Assembly (NCBI RefSeq): GCF_000717745.1 | Contig: NZ_JOBH01000013.1 | Location: 124,001-188,000, forward strand | DNA length: 64,000 nucleotides | Origin: Streptomyces violens | Lineage (GTDB): Bacteria; Actinomycetota; Actinomycetes; Streptomycetales; Streptomycetaceae | Direction of reading: 5' to 3' | In this document: positions 29,780-36,775 of the stretch, in pieces | Numbering within the stretch: position 1 is the stretch's first letter | Layout: each line of letters opens with the position of its first letter | Notes under the pieces: generated by a model | What the model saw: only the letters and a program-made list of their open reading frames with translations | Told to the model about the DNA's origin: nothing | Databases searched by the model: none | Program-made: the position numbers and the translations under genes

Positions 29780-30355
29780 TCAGCTCCCTGCGGCGGAGAG
29801 GCCGACGGGCATGACGCCGAAGAAGGCCAGGAGGGCGTCGCAGGAGCGGCAGGGCGCGGCGTAGTGGCCGTGCTGGGGGTCGCCGTCCTCGCGGATGTGG
29901 CGGGCGGTGAGTTTGGAGTGTTTGAGGGAGCGGCGGGCTTCGCCGTTGGTGAGCGGTTTTTTGGACTGGCGTTTGGAGCGGTTCGCTTCGACGGCGGTGA
30001 GGTGCCGGGAGAGCAGGACGGCTTCGGGGCAGCGGCCGGTGAAGCGTTCGCGCTGTGCGGTGTTGAGGGTGTCGAGGAAGTCCTGGACGAGGGGGTGGAG
30101 CGCGGGGGGCTGTTCGGACTTGCTCGCGGTGCAGGTGAGGGTGGTGCCGCGGACGGAGAGGGCGGCGGCGACGGTGGGGAGGATGCCGTCGCGGCGGTGC
30201 CGGAGTGTGGGCGGCCCTTCGTTGTCGGCGGTGGCGCTCCAGCCGATTCGGGGGTCGCCGGTGGGGTGCGCGGATGACGGCGCGGCGCCTTGTTCGGCGT
30301 TGCCTGCGCCGGCGCCTGTGGCGGTCCGTGCGGCGGACTGTGCGGTGGTGCTCAT
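29780..30355 (-). CDS. YwqJ-type putative nucleic acid deaminase
   Basis: 191 residues. The Zn motifs of the deaminase fold are present: Cys109-Pro-Glu111 in FTGRCPEAVLLSRHL and Pro168-Cys-Arg-Ser-Cys172 in YAAPCRSCDALLAFFG. The Cys-x-Glu form instead of His-x-Glu, and the start AALSVRGTTLTCTASKS, are typical of the YwqJ group. The first 55 residues are disordered (Ala/Gly/Ser/Pro). No secretion signal. Usually this domain is the tip of a secreted toxin; here it stands alone with a SUKH-3 gene 8 nt behind. Either a cytosolic effector or a domesticated deaminase; substrate unknown. RBS GGGAGGGAAAG supports the start. Confidence 0.8.
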   Translation of the reverse strand: MSTTAQSAARTATGAGAGNAEQGAAPSSAHPTGDPRIGWSATADNEGPPTLRHRRDGILPTVAAALSVRGTTLTCTASKSEQPPALHPLVQDFLDTLNTAQRERFTGRCPEAVLLSRHLTAVEANRSKRQSKKPLTNGEARRSLKHSKLTARHIREDGDPQHGHYAAPCRSCDALLAFFGVMPVGLSAAGS

Positions 30356-30672
30356 GCGGTGCTTTCCCTCCCTGCATCCCCCCGTCTGCGGGGGTCAGCC
30401 TGCCAAACGCGCTGGGTGTTGCGGAAGTCGGGCATGCCCTGTGGGTGTCACGGGTGTGTGCCGGTCCTTGTCACTGGTCTGTGAAAGTCGGCCGGTCGGG
30501 GGTGTGGTGGCACGGATGTACGAGGGTGTGGTGGTGCGTGTGTGATGCCCCGAAAAGGTGCTCGGCGGGTGGCCGGCGGGCGGCCTGTGGGGGCGGGCGG
30601 GGGCGGGAGCGGGGGTTGCCGTAGCGCTTAGGCTGTGCGGCAGTAGCCAGTTCCAGCCAGGGGGCAACCGCC
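30356..30672. promoter_or_regulatory. Divergent promoter region of the toxin/immunity-like cluster
   Basis: 317 bp with no gene, between the minus-strand deaminase/SUKH-3 pair and the plus-strand nuclease-SUKH gene. It contains TGTCAC at 30446-30451 and 30469-30474, 23 bp apart, and TGTGTG-rich segments (30453-30460, 30505-30543). No operator can be named. A shared regulatory region would allow common control of both arms. Confidence 0.45.
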
Positions 30673-31650
30673 ATGACGACAGGTCGGCTCGGGCAGAGCG
30701 CCGCGCCACCGAACACGGCCTACGCCGGGCAGGTCGTGCATTTCCCGGACCCGGTCCGGGCCGCGCGCTTTCCGCGGGGTGTACGGGTGGACGGTTCGGG
30801 TTTTCCGGACTTCTCTCCGTATGCGCGGGCGGCGGCGGAGATCGCCGAGCCGCCGGAGGGTTTCGGGGTCGACGAGCTGCGGCTGACGGACTTCGTGTCG
30901 GCCAACGCCGCCCTGCACGCGGCGGGCCACGAGCTGTGGGAGGACGTGCCGTCGGTGGCGACGCCGCACGGCTGGACGTGGCATCACGTGGCGGGGACGC
31001 GGCGCATGGAGCTGGTGCCGGTCGAGGTGAAGGCGCTGCTGCGGCACCACGGCGGGCTGGCGACGGCGGCGGTGGACCACGAGAAGCGCGGGACGCGGCC
31101 GCTGCAGGAGACGCGGCCGACGCACTTCGGGCTGCCGCACCGTGATGTGTCGGTGCCGGAGGACGCGCTACTGCAGGCCGAGGAGGCGCTGGGGTACCGG
31201 CTGCCGGGCGCGTACCGGGCGTTCCTGAAGGCGGCGGGCGGGTGCGCGCCCGTGGGCGCGGCGCTCGACGCGGATCTGGGGCTGCTGGTGGACCAGCCGT
31301 TCTTCACGGTGCGGGACGAGGCGGCCGTGAACGACCTGGTGTATGTGAACAAGTGTCTGCGGGACCACTTCACGAAGGACTACCTGGGCGTCGGTTTCGT
31401 CCAGGGCGGTGTGATCGCGGTGAAGGTGCGGGGGGACGCGGCGGGGTCGGTGTGGTTCTGCGCGTACGACGACGCGCGGGACCGGGACGGCTGGTCGGTC
31501 CAGGAGCGGGTGGAACGGCTGCTGCTGCCGTGCGGCGGGGACTTCGACGAGTTCCTGGAGCGGCTCGCGGGCAATCCGCCGGAGCTCACGACCGTGGCGA
31601 ACCTGATGGTGGACGGTGGCTTCGCGCGTGCCGTTCCGGTGGAGGGGTGA
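30673..31650 (+). CDS. Fusion of a WHH/HNH-like nuclease region with a SMI1/KNR4 (SUKH) domain
   Basis: 325 residues. Residues 37-130 read like a toxin nuclease of the HNH/ENDO VII WHH-LHH group: VDGSGFPDFSPYA, DFVSANAALHAAG, then GWTWHH (His104, His105), RMELVPVEVK and RHHGG (125-128). In this group a His is usual where Lys120 stands, so catalysis may be altered. Residues 155-320 form a SUKH domain: LGYRLPGAYRAFLKAAGG and DYLGVGFVQGGVIAVKVRG. Toxin-like and immunity-like parts in one polypeptide suggest a self-restrained nuclease. No signal peptide. Six nt before the next gene's ATG. An ordinary SMI1/KNR4 annotation would miss the N-terminal half. Confidence 0.75.
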   Translation: MTTGRLGQSAAPPNTAYAGQVVHFPDPVRAARFPRGVRVDGSGFPDFSPYARAAAEIAEPPEGFGVDELRLTDFVSANAALHAAGHELWEDVPSVATPHGWTWHHVAGTRRMELVPVEVKALLRHHGGLATAAVDHEKRGTRPLQETRPTHFGLPHRDVSVPEDALLQAEEALGYRLPGAYRAFLKAAGGCAPVGAALDADLGLLVDQPFFTVRDEAAVNDLVYVNKCLRDHFTKDYLGVGFVQGGVIAVKVRGDAAGSVWFCAYDDARDRDGWSVQERVERLLLPCGGDFDEFLERLAGNPPELTTVANLMVDGGFARAVPVEG

Positions 31651-31655
31651 GCGCG

Positions 31656-34250
31656 ATGGTGACGTTCGCGCAGGCGCAGGAGCGCGCGGAGCGCTGGGTC
31701 AACGATGAGGTGCCGGCGTACCAGCAGCGTGAGGTGCGGGTACGAGAGTTCGAGCTGGGCTTTGTGGCCTGGGCGGAGGACCGCGAGGGCGGGCCGGTGG
31801 TCGGCGGTGGCCGGCAGCGGATGGTGATCGCCCGGGACAGCGGGGAGACGACGCTGTGGCCGGGGCTGCCGGTGGGTGAGGTGATCCGGCGGTACGAGGA
31901 GGAGTACGGCGCGGTGCCGGAGGCGGCGCCCGCGCCTGAGGTGCCGCGGCAGCGGATCGATCTGGAGCAGACGTCGTTCCTGCTGACGCCGCCGGAGTGG
32001 CTGCAGGAGGCGGCGGACGCGGCCGGGGTGCCGGAGGCTCCTGCCGCGCCTGCTCCTGCTGAGCAGCCGCCTGCCGCGGCGCCGGAGCCGGAGCCGGTGG
32101 CGGAGGAGAAGAAGGACACCGGTACGTCCGCCGCCCCCTCCTGGGAGGGCACGGACATCACCGCTGACGACGACGATGACGACCGGTCGGTGGGTCTGCC
32201 GGCGACCGTGTTCGCGCCGCCGCTGAGCTTCGACGAGGACGCGGAGGGTGCGGCGCAGGCTTCGGCGCGCCCGGATGCCAAGACCGAGCTGCTCGAGGGG
32301 GGCAGTCAGCTGCCGTCCACGGCGGTTGCGCCGGCCATCGAGGAGCCGGCCGCCGGTCCTCCTCCGGGCCCCGAGGCTCCGGCCGCTGCCGCGCCCGCGC
32401 TGTCGGATCTGCCGCCGCCGTCGGGCCCGCCCGTCACGCATCTGCCGCCGCCCCCCGGGGCCGCCGCGGCATCCGGTACGGCCACGCCGCCGCCCCCGGC
32501 GCCCAGTACGCCCCCTGCGCCCAGTACGCCCGCGCCGTCCGGCGCCTCGGGAGGCGGCGGTTACGTACCGACGCAGATGGTCTCCCAGCTGGACCCGGAC
32601 ACCGCTGGTCCGTCCGGTGCCCCGGTCGCGGCCGAGGGCTCGCAGCCCCCGCCGCCCGGTGGCCCGGCCACCCCGCCGCCGGGAGCCCCCGGCGCTCCCG
32701 GTGGTGGCGTGCACGCGGCTGCCACGATGCTGGCCGACGGCTCGTCGCTGCCCGGCAACGCCGGTGCGGCGAAGAGCGGTGGCGACGGTCCGCCGCCGCC
32801 GCCCCCGCCCCCGCCCGGTGTGCCCGGCGCCGCGGGCCCCGGTACGCCTCCGCCGCCGCCCGGCGTCCCGTCGACCCCGCCGCCGGGAGCCCCCGGCGCT
32901 CCGGGCGCTCCCGGTGGTGGCGTGCACGCCGCGGCGACGATGCTCGCGGGCCCCGGTACACCGCCGCCCGCGGCCCCCGGTGCGCCGCCTGCCCCTGCCC
33001 CCGGTATGCAGCCTCCGCCCGCCCCGGGTGCGCAGCCTCCCGCGGCCCCCGGTGCGCAGCCGCCCGCCGCTCCCGGTATGGCGCCTCCTCCTGGCCCCGG
33101 TATGCAGCCTCCGGCCGCCCCTGTAGCGCAGCCTCCGGCGGCTCCCGGTGCGCAGCCTCCCCCCGGCCCCGGTATGCCGCCGCCCGCCGCTCCCATGGGG
33201 CAGCCCGGCGCTCCGGCCGGGCCGGCGCCGGCGTACGGCTATCCGCAGGCGCCGCCGAACGGTCAGCCGACCGTCGGGCCCGGCTACATGGCCGTGCTGC
33301 GTTACCGTGCGCACGACGGTTCCGAGCAGCAGATCATCCGGCGTTCGGCGCCCGGTACGCCGCATCCGGAGTGGCAGATCCTGCACGAGCTGCGCGGGCT
33401 CAACGTGCCGCCGGAGCAGGTGCTGGAGCTCCACACCGAGCTGGAGTCCTGCGATCTGCCGGGCGGTTACTGCGCCCGGATGATCCGGGAGACCTGGCCG
33501 CAGGTGCGGATCAGCCACACCGCCGCGTACGGCCACGACCACGCCTCGCGACAGCAGGGTGTACGGCATCTGGTGGAGCATCAGGGCGAGCTGCACCAGG
33601 TGGCGGACGGGCCCGCCCGTCCGGCGCCGGTGCGGGTGCCGCTGCCGCATCCGTCGCAGATCCAGCTCGCGCCGCCGGTCCCGCCGCAGGCGATCGGGCA
33701 GGAGCTCGAGCAGGCGTTCGGTCCGCAGGGGGTGTTCCGCTTCAGTCAGCAGGCGGTCTCCCGGCAGGGCGTGCCCGACGTGGTGGGGCAGACCCTGGTC
33801 TGGGCCGGTGTACCGGTCGATTTCGGCCCGTTCTTCTGGGGGCAGGCGCAGCCGGGCCGTCCGGTGCCGACGCTGGCCGAGCTGGCCCAGGAGCGCGGCG
33901 TGCAGCCGGCTCCCGACGCGGGTTCGTACCTGGTCATGGGCTCGGACTTCGGCCGTCAGCTGTGCGTGCAGTACGGCACGGCGCACATCGTGGCGGTGCC
34001 GCTGGAGGCCGGCCCCGGTGGGCAGGCGGCGACGCCGCAGTTCGTGAACACCGGGCTGCCGGAGTTCGTGCGCTGCATGGCGATGCTGGGCCGGATGTGG
34101 CGGCTGCGGTACGGGCTGACCCCGGAGCAGGCGGGCCGCTGGACCACCGACTTCCAGGTGCAGCTGGCGGCGCTGGATCCGGCGGCGCTCGGCTCGCCGG
34201 AGAACTGGTGGTCGGTCCTGCTGGAGCAGATGTGGGACGGCCTGCTGTAG
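31656..34250 (+). CDS. YrhB/Imm35-like domain, Pro-rich linker, deaminase-like domain and SUKH-4 domain
   Basis: 864 residues. 1-86: YrhB/Imm35-like module (AQERAERWVNDEV ... TLWPGLPVGEVIRRYEEEYG). About 100-540: disordered Pro/Gly/Ala linker with the duplicated motif GGGVHAAATMLA. About 543-640: deaminase-like domain with His570-Pro-Glu572, TELESC (Cys599) and GGYC (Cys606), then RISHTAAYG; the second Cys pair is C-x6-C, not C-x2-C. About 677-864: SUKH-4, with FVNTGLPEFVRCMAMLGRMW. ATG at 31656 is favoured (GGAGG 10 nt upstream) over GTG at 31647 that overlaps the previous stop. Cytosolic. It may be a deaminase held by its own immunity domain. Deaminase call is by motif only. Confidence 0.72.
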   Translation: MVTFAQAQERAERWVNDEVPAYQQREVRVREFELGFVAWAEDREGGPVVGGGRQRMVIARDSGETTLWPGLPVGEVIRRYEEEYGAVPEAAPAPEVPRQRIDLEQTSFLLTPPEWLQEAADAAGVPEAPAAPAPAEQPPAAAPEPEPVAEEKKDTGTSAAPSWEGTDITADDDDDDRSVGLPATVFAPPLSFDEDAEGAAQASARPDAKTELLEGGSQLPSTAVAPAIEEPAAGPPPGPEAPAAAAPALSDLPPPSGPPVTHLPPPPGAAAASGTATPPPPAPSTPPAPSTPAPSGASGGGGYVPTQMVSQLDPDTAGPSGAPVAAEGSQPPPPGGPATPPPGAPGAPGGGVHAAATMLADGSSLPGNAGAAKSGGDGPPPPPPPPPGVPGAAGPGTPPPPPGVPSTPPPGAPGAPGAPGGGVHAAATMLAGPGTPPPAAPGAPPAPAPGMQPPPAPGAQPPAAPGAQPPAAPGMAPPPGPGMQPPAAPVAQPPAAPGAQPPPGPGMPPPAAPMGQPGAPAGPAPAYGYPQAPPNGQPTVGPGYMAVLRYRAHDGSEQQIIRRSAPGTPHPEWQILHELRGLNVPPEQVLELHTELESCDLPGGYCARMIRETWPQVRISHTAAYGHDHASRQQGVRHLVEHQGELHQVADGPARPAPVRVPLPHPSQIQLAPPVPPQAIGQELEQAFGPQGVFRFSQQAVSRQGVPDVVGQTLVWAGVPVDFGPFFWGQAQPGRPVPTLAELAQERGVQPAPDAGSYLVMGSDFGRQLCVQYGTAHIVAVPLEAGPGGQAATPQFVNTGLPEFVRCMAMLGRMWRLRYGLTPEQAGRWTTDFQVQLAALDPAALGSPENWWSVLLEQMWDGLL
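32680..33200 (+). repeat. Coding repeats for Pro/Gly/Ala linker
   Basis: Within the preceding gene. The segment encoding GAPGAPGGGVHAAATMLA occurs near 32686-32736 and again near 32896-32946. After it come short units encoding (A/M)-x-P-P-x-A-P-G, repeated about ten times. Codon variation between copies shows they are kept as protein sequence, not fresh DNA duplication. Such repeats are prone to length change between strains. Confidence 0.75.
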
Positions 34251-34356
34251 GCGTGGGGCGGCGGCGCTGAGCGCGGTGTCGCCCGTACGGCTGTGACGGT
34301 GTGTCATACGTGGCGCTCGACCTGCGAGGCGGGTCGGGCGCCACGATCATGCCGGT

Positions 34357-35409
34357 ATGGCACCACGGTCCCCGTCCTCCCGTTCGTCGCCGCCGCAGCC
34401 GAGTGCGACGGCGCTGTACCGCGCGGGGCGCGGGCGGGGCCGTCGCAGGTGGACCTGGCCGCGGCGGATCGCGCTGCTGGTGACCGTGCTGGTGCTGCTG
34501 GCCGTGGCGCTGGCGGTCGCGCTGTTCTTCTGGGCGGGCGGGCAGCTGCGCCAGATGGACGCATTGAGCGGCTACCCGGGCCGGCCGGCCGCGGGCAAGG
34601 GCACGAACTGGCTCCTGGTGGGCTCGGACAGTCGGCGCGATCTGACCCCTCGCCAGCAGCAGGAGCTGCATGTGGGCCATGACGCGGTGCGCAACACGGA
34701 TACGGTGATGCTGCTGCACTACGGGGACAGCGGCCCGTATCTGGTGAGCCTGCCGCGGGACAGTTATGTCGCGGTGCCGGGTCACGGCAAGAACAAGATC
34801 AATGCGGCGTACGGGCTGGGCGGCGCGAAGCTGCTCTCGCGCACCGTCGAAGAGGCGACGGGCCTGCGCGTGGACCACTACGCCGAGGTCGACTTCCTCG
34901 GCCTGGTGCGGGTGGTGGACGCGCTGGGCGGGGTACGGCTGTGCCTGGACGCGCCGCTGAAGGACGAGAAGTCCGGCGCCGACTTCCCGGCGGGCTGCTC
35001 GCACATGAACGGTACACAGGCGCTTGCCTACGTACGGGCCCGCTACAGCGACCCGAAGGGTGACCTGGGGCGGGTACAGCGGCAGCGGGAGCTGATCAGC
35101 GCGGTGTCGGAGAAGATGCTCGCCCCCGGGACGCTGCTGAACCCGTTCCGGACGGTGCCGGCGCTGGACGCGTCGCTGGCGGCGCTGCGCGTCGACGGCC
35201 GGACCGGCGTGGTGGACCTGACGCAGATGGGACTGTCGATGAAGCAGGTGGCGAACGGTTCGGGGACGGCCACGACGGTGCCGGTCACCGGCCCGGGGAC
35301 GGTGGTCGCCGGCGCCGGGGACGTGCTCATGTGGGACGCGGAGCGGGCGCGGCGATTGTTCCGTGCGCTGCGTACCGACGAGCCGATTCCGACTTCTGCT
35401 GAAAAGTAA
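34357..35409 (+). CDS. LytR-CpsA-Psr (LCP) family cell-wall glycopolymer ligase
   Basis: 350 residues. Short basic cytosolic tail, one membrane helix at about 38-60, then an LCP domain outside: NWLLVGSDSR, RNTDTVMLLHYG, LVSLPRDSYVAVPG, KINAAYGLGG and YVRARYSDPKGDLGRVQRQREL hold the Arg and Asp residues that bind polyprenyl pyrophosphate and Mg. LCP enzymes attach teichoic acids or similar polymers to peptidoglycan. Next to a FilP-like coiled-coil gene, which fits a cell-envelope neighbourhood. Confidence 0.93.
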   Translation: MAPRSPSSRSSPPQPSATALYRAGRGRGRRRWTWPRRIALLVTVLVLLAVALAVALFFWAGGQLRQMDALSGYPGRPAAGKGTNWLLVGSDSRRDLTPRQQQELHVGHDAVRNTDTVMLLHYGDSGPYLVSLPRDSYVAVPGHGKNKINAAYGLGGAKLLSRTVEEATGLRVDHYAEVDFLGLVRVVDALGGVRLCLDAPLKDEKSGADFPAGCSHMNGTQALAYVRARYSDPKGDLGRVQRQRELISAVSEKMLAPGTLLNPFRTVPALDASLAALRVDGRTGVVDLTQMGLSMKQVANGSGTATTVPVTGPGTVVAGAGDVLMWDAERARRLFRALRTDEPIPTSAEK

Positions 35410-35517
35410 CGCATCCTTGGGCAGTGATAGGTGCGGAGTGTCGCGTTATGGGCGCTTCGGAACAATCAACAAAGATGTGCGCCGGACCACGTCACTGTCG
35501 GAGAGGGGCTTTGAGGG

Positions 35518-36765
35518 ATGAGTGCATCGGTGTCGCCTCACGGATTCGAGGTCGTACGAGGGCGTGGTTACCGTCCGGCGGACGTGGACCGCAGAGTCGA
35601 AGGGCTCTCCCTGGACCGCGACTCCTGCTGGGAACGGGCGGCCCGGCTCACCGTGCTGGCCAACGAGATGACCGCCGAGCTGGAGCGGTTGCGCGAGTAT
35701 CTCGCCCATATGCCGCCCCAGACGTACGAATCCCTGGGCGAGCAGGCCCGTCTGATCCTCACCACGGTGGAGTCCGAGGCGGAGCGGCTGCGCACCGAAG
35801 CGGCGGCGGACGCCGAGCGGCTGCGGGAGGAGGCGGCGGACTACGGGCGGGAGCAGGGCGACGCCGCCGACGCGTACGCGCTGAGGCTGTGTCAGGAGGC
35901 CGAGGACGCCGCGGTACGCGCCGAGGAGGCGGCGGAGGCCGAGGCGCGGACGATGGTCGAGGAGGCCGCCAGAGACGCCGAGGAGGCGCGCCAGGAGGCG
36001 GAGGAGGGGCTCCGCGAGATGCGCCGGCGCACCGCGGAGGTCCTGGAGGACCAGGAGAAGAGCCTGGCCGAGCAGTGGGCGGCGGCGGAGCAGGAACTGG
36101 CCGACCGAGAGCTGGCCATACAGCAGCGGATCGCGGACATGGAGGAGCGCGGCGAGGCGCGCATCGTGGAGGTGCAGCGCCACTACGCCAGGATGGAGGA
36201 GTCCGCGCGGCACATCGATGAGGAGGCCACGGCCCGCGCCGCCGAACTGATCGCGGAGGGCGAGGCGGAGGCGGCCCGCGTCGAACGCGCCACGGAACGT
36301 GTCCTGCGCGAGCACGAGGAGCGCCGCGAGGAGCTGCGCTCCCACATGGCCCACGTACGCAGCAGCCTGGCCACCCTCATGGGCAAGGACCCGGACGCGG
36401 TGGAACAGGGACACGAGCAGGAGCACGAGCACGAGCAAGGCTACGAACAGGAGCCCGACGCCGGGCACGTGTACGACGTGGCGACGGACGGCGGGGAAGG
36501 CGTACGGGGCCACACGGAGGCGCCGTACGAAGAGCAGCGGGACGCGTCGCACGAAGAGGCTCCGGACGCTGGGCATGAAGGCGGCGCGGACGCTGCGTAC
36601 GAAGGCGGCGCGGACGCTGGGCATGAAGGCGGCGCGAACGCTGCGTACGAAGCGGTGCCCGCTACCGAAGCCGCGCACGCCCCCGAGGAGGCCCCCGCCA
36701 AGCGTGGCGTGGACCCCGACGAGGAGGACACGCTCGAGACCGAACTGCCCCGTACGGAGAGCTGA
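35518..36765 (+). CDS. DivIVA/FilP-like coiled-coil protein (annotated in relatives as cellulose-binding)
   Basis: 415 residues. N-terminal FEVVRGRGYRPADVDRRVEGL resembles the DivIVA-type membrane-targeting start; about 60-290 is a nearly continuous Glu/Ala/Arg coiled coil rich in EAARDAEEARQEAE-type heptads. The tail from about 300 is acidic with tandem repeats AGHEGGADAAYEGGAD. Such proteins form cytoskeletal or polar assemblies in Streptomyces hyphae. Start ATG follows GAGAGGGG with a suitable gap. 108 bp after the LCP gene. Cellulose binding is historical naming and not supported by any visible binding domain. Confidence 0.85.
   Translation: MSASVSPHGFEVVRGRGYRPADVDRRVEGLSLDRDSCWERAARLTVLANEMTAELERLREYLAHMPPQTYESLGEQARLILTTVESEAERLRTEAAADAERLREEAADYGREQGDAADAYALRLCQEAEDAAVRAEEAAEAEARTMVEEAARDAEEARQEAEEGLREMRRRTAEVLEDQEKSLAEQWAAAEQELADRELAIQQRIADMEERGEARIVEVQRHYARMEESARHIDEEATARAAELIAEGEAEAARVERATERVLREHEERREELRSHMAHVRSSLATLMGKDPDAVEQGHEQEHEHEQGYEQEPDAGHVYDVATDGGEGVRGHTEAPYEEQRDASHEEAPDAGHEGGADAAYEGGADAGHEGGANAAYEAVPATEAAHAPEEAPAKRGVDPDEEDTLETELPRTES
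36568..36655 (+). repeat. 42-bp coding tandem repeat in coiled-coil gene tail
   Basis: Two copies of a 42-bp unit encoding AGHEGGADAAYEGG and AGHEGGANAAYE, each itself two 21-bp halves (GCATGAAGGCGGCGC versus TACGAAGGCGGCGC). Near-identical DNA points to a recent slippage expansion. Confidence 0.75.
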
Positions 36766-36775
36766 ACCGCCCGCC

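Noticed and set aside
32600..33200. CRISPR-like regular repeats
   Set aside because: Units are short, in frame, of variable codon choice and encode a Pro/Gly linker; no spacers or cas genes.
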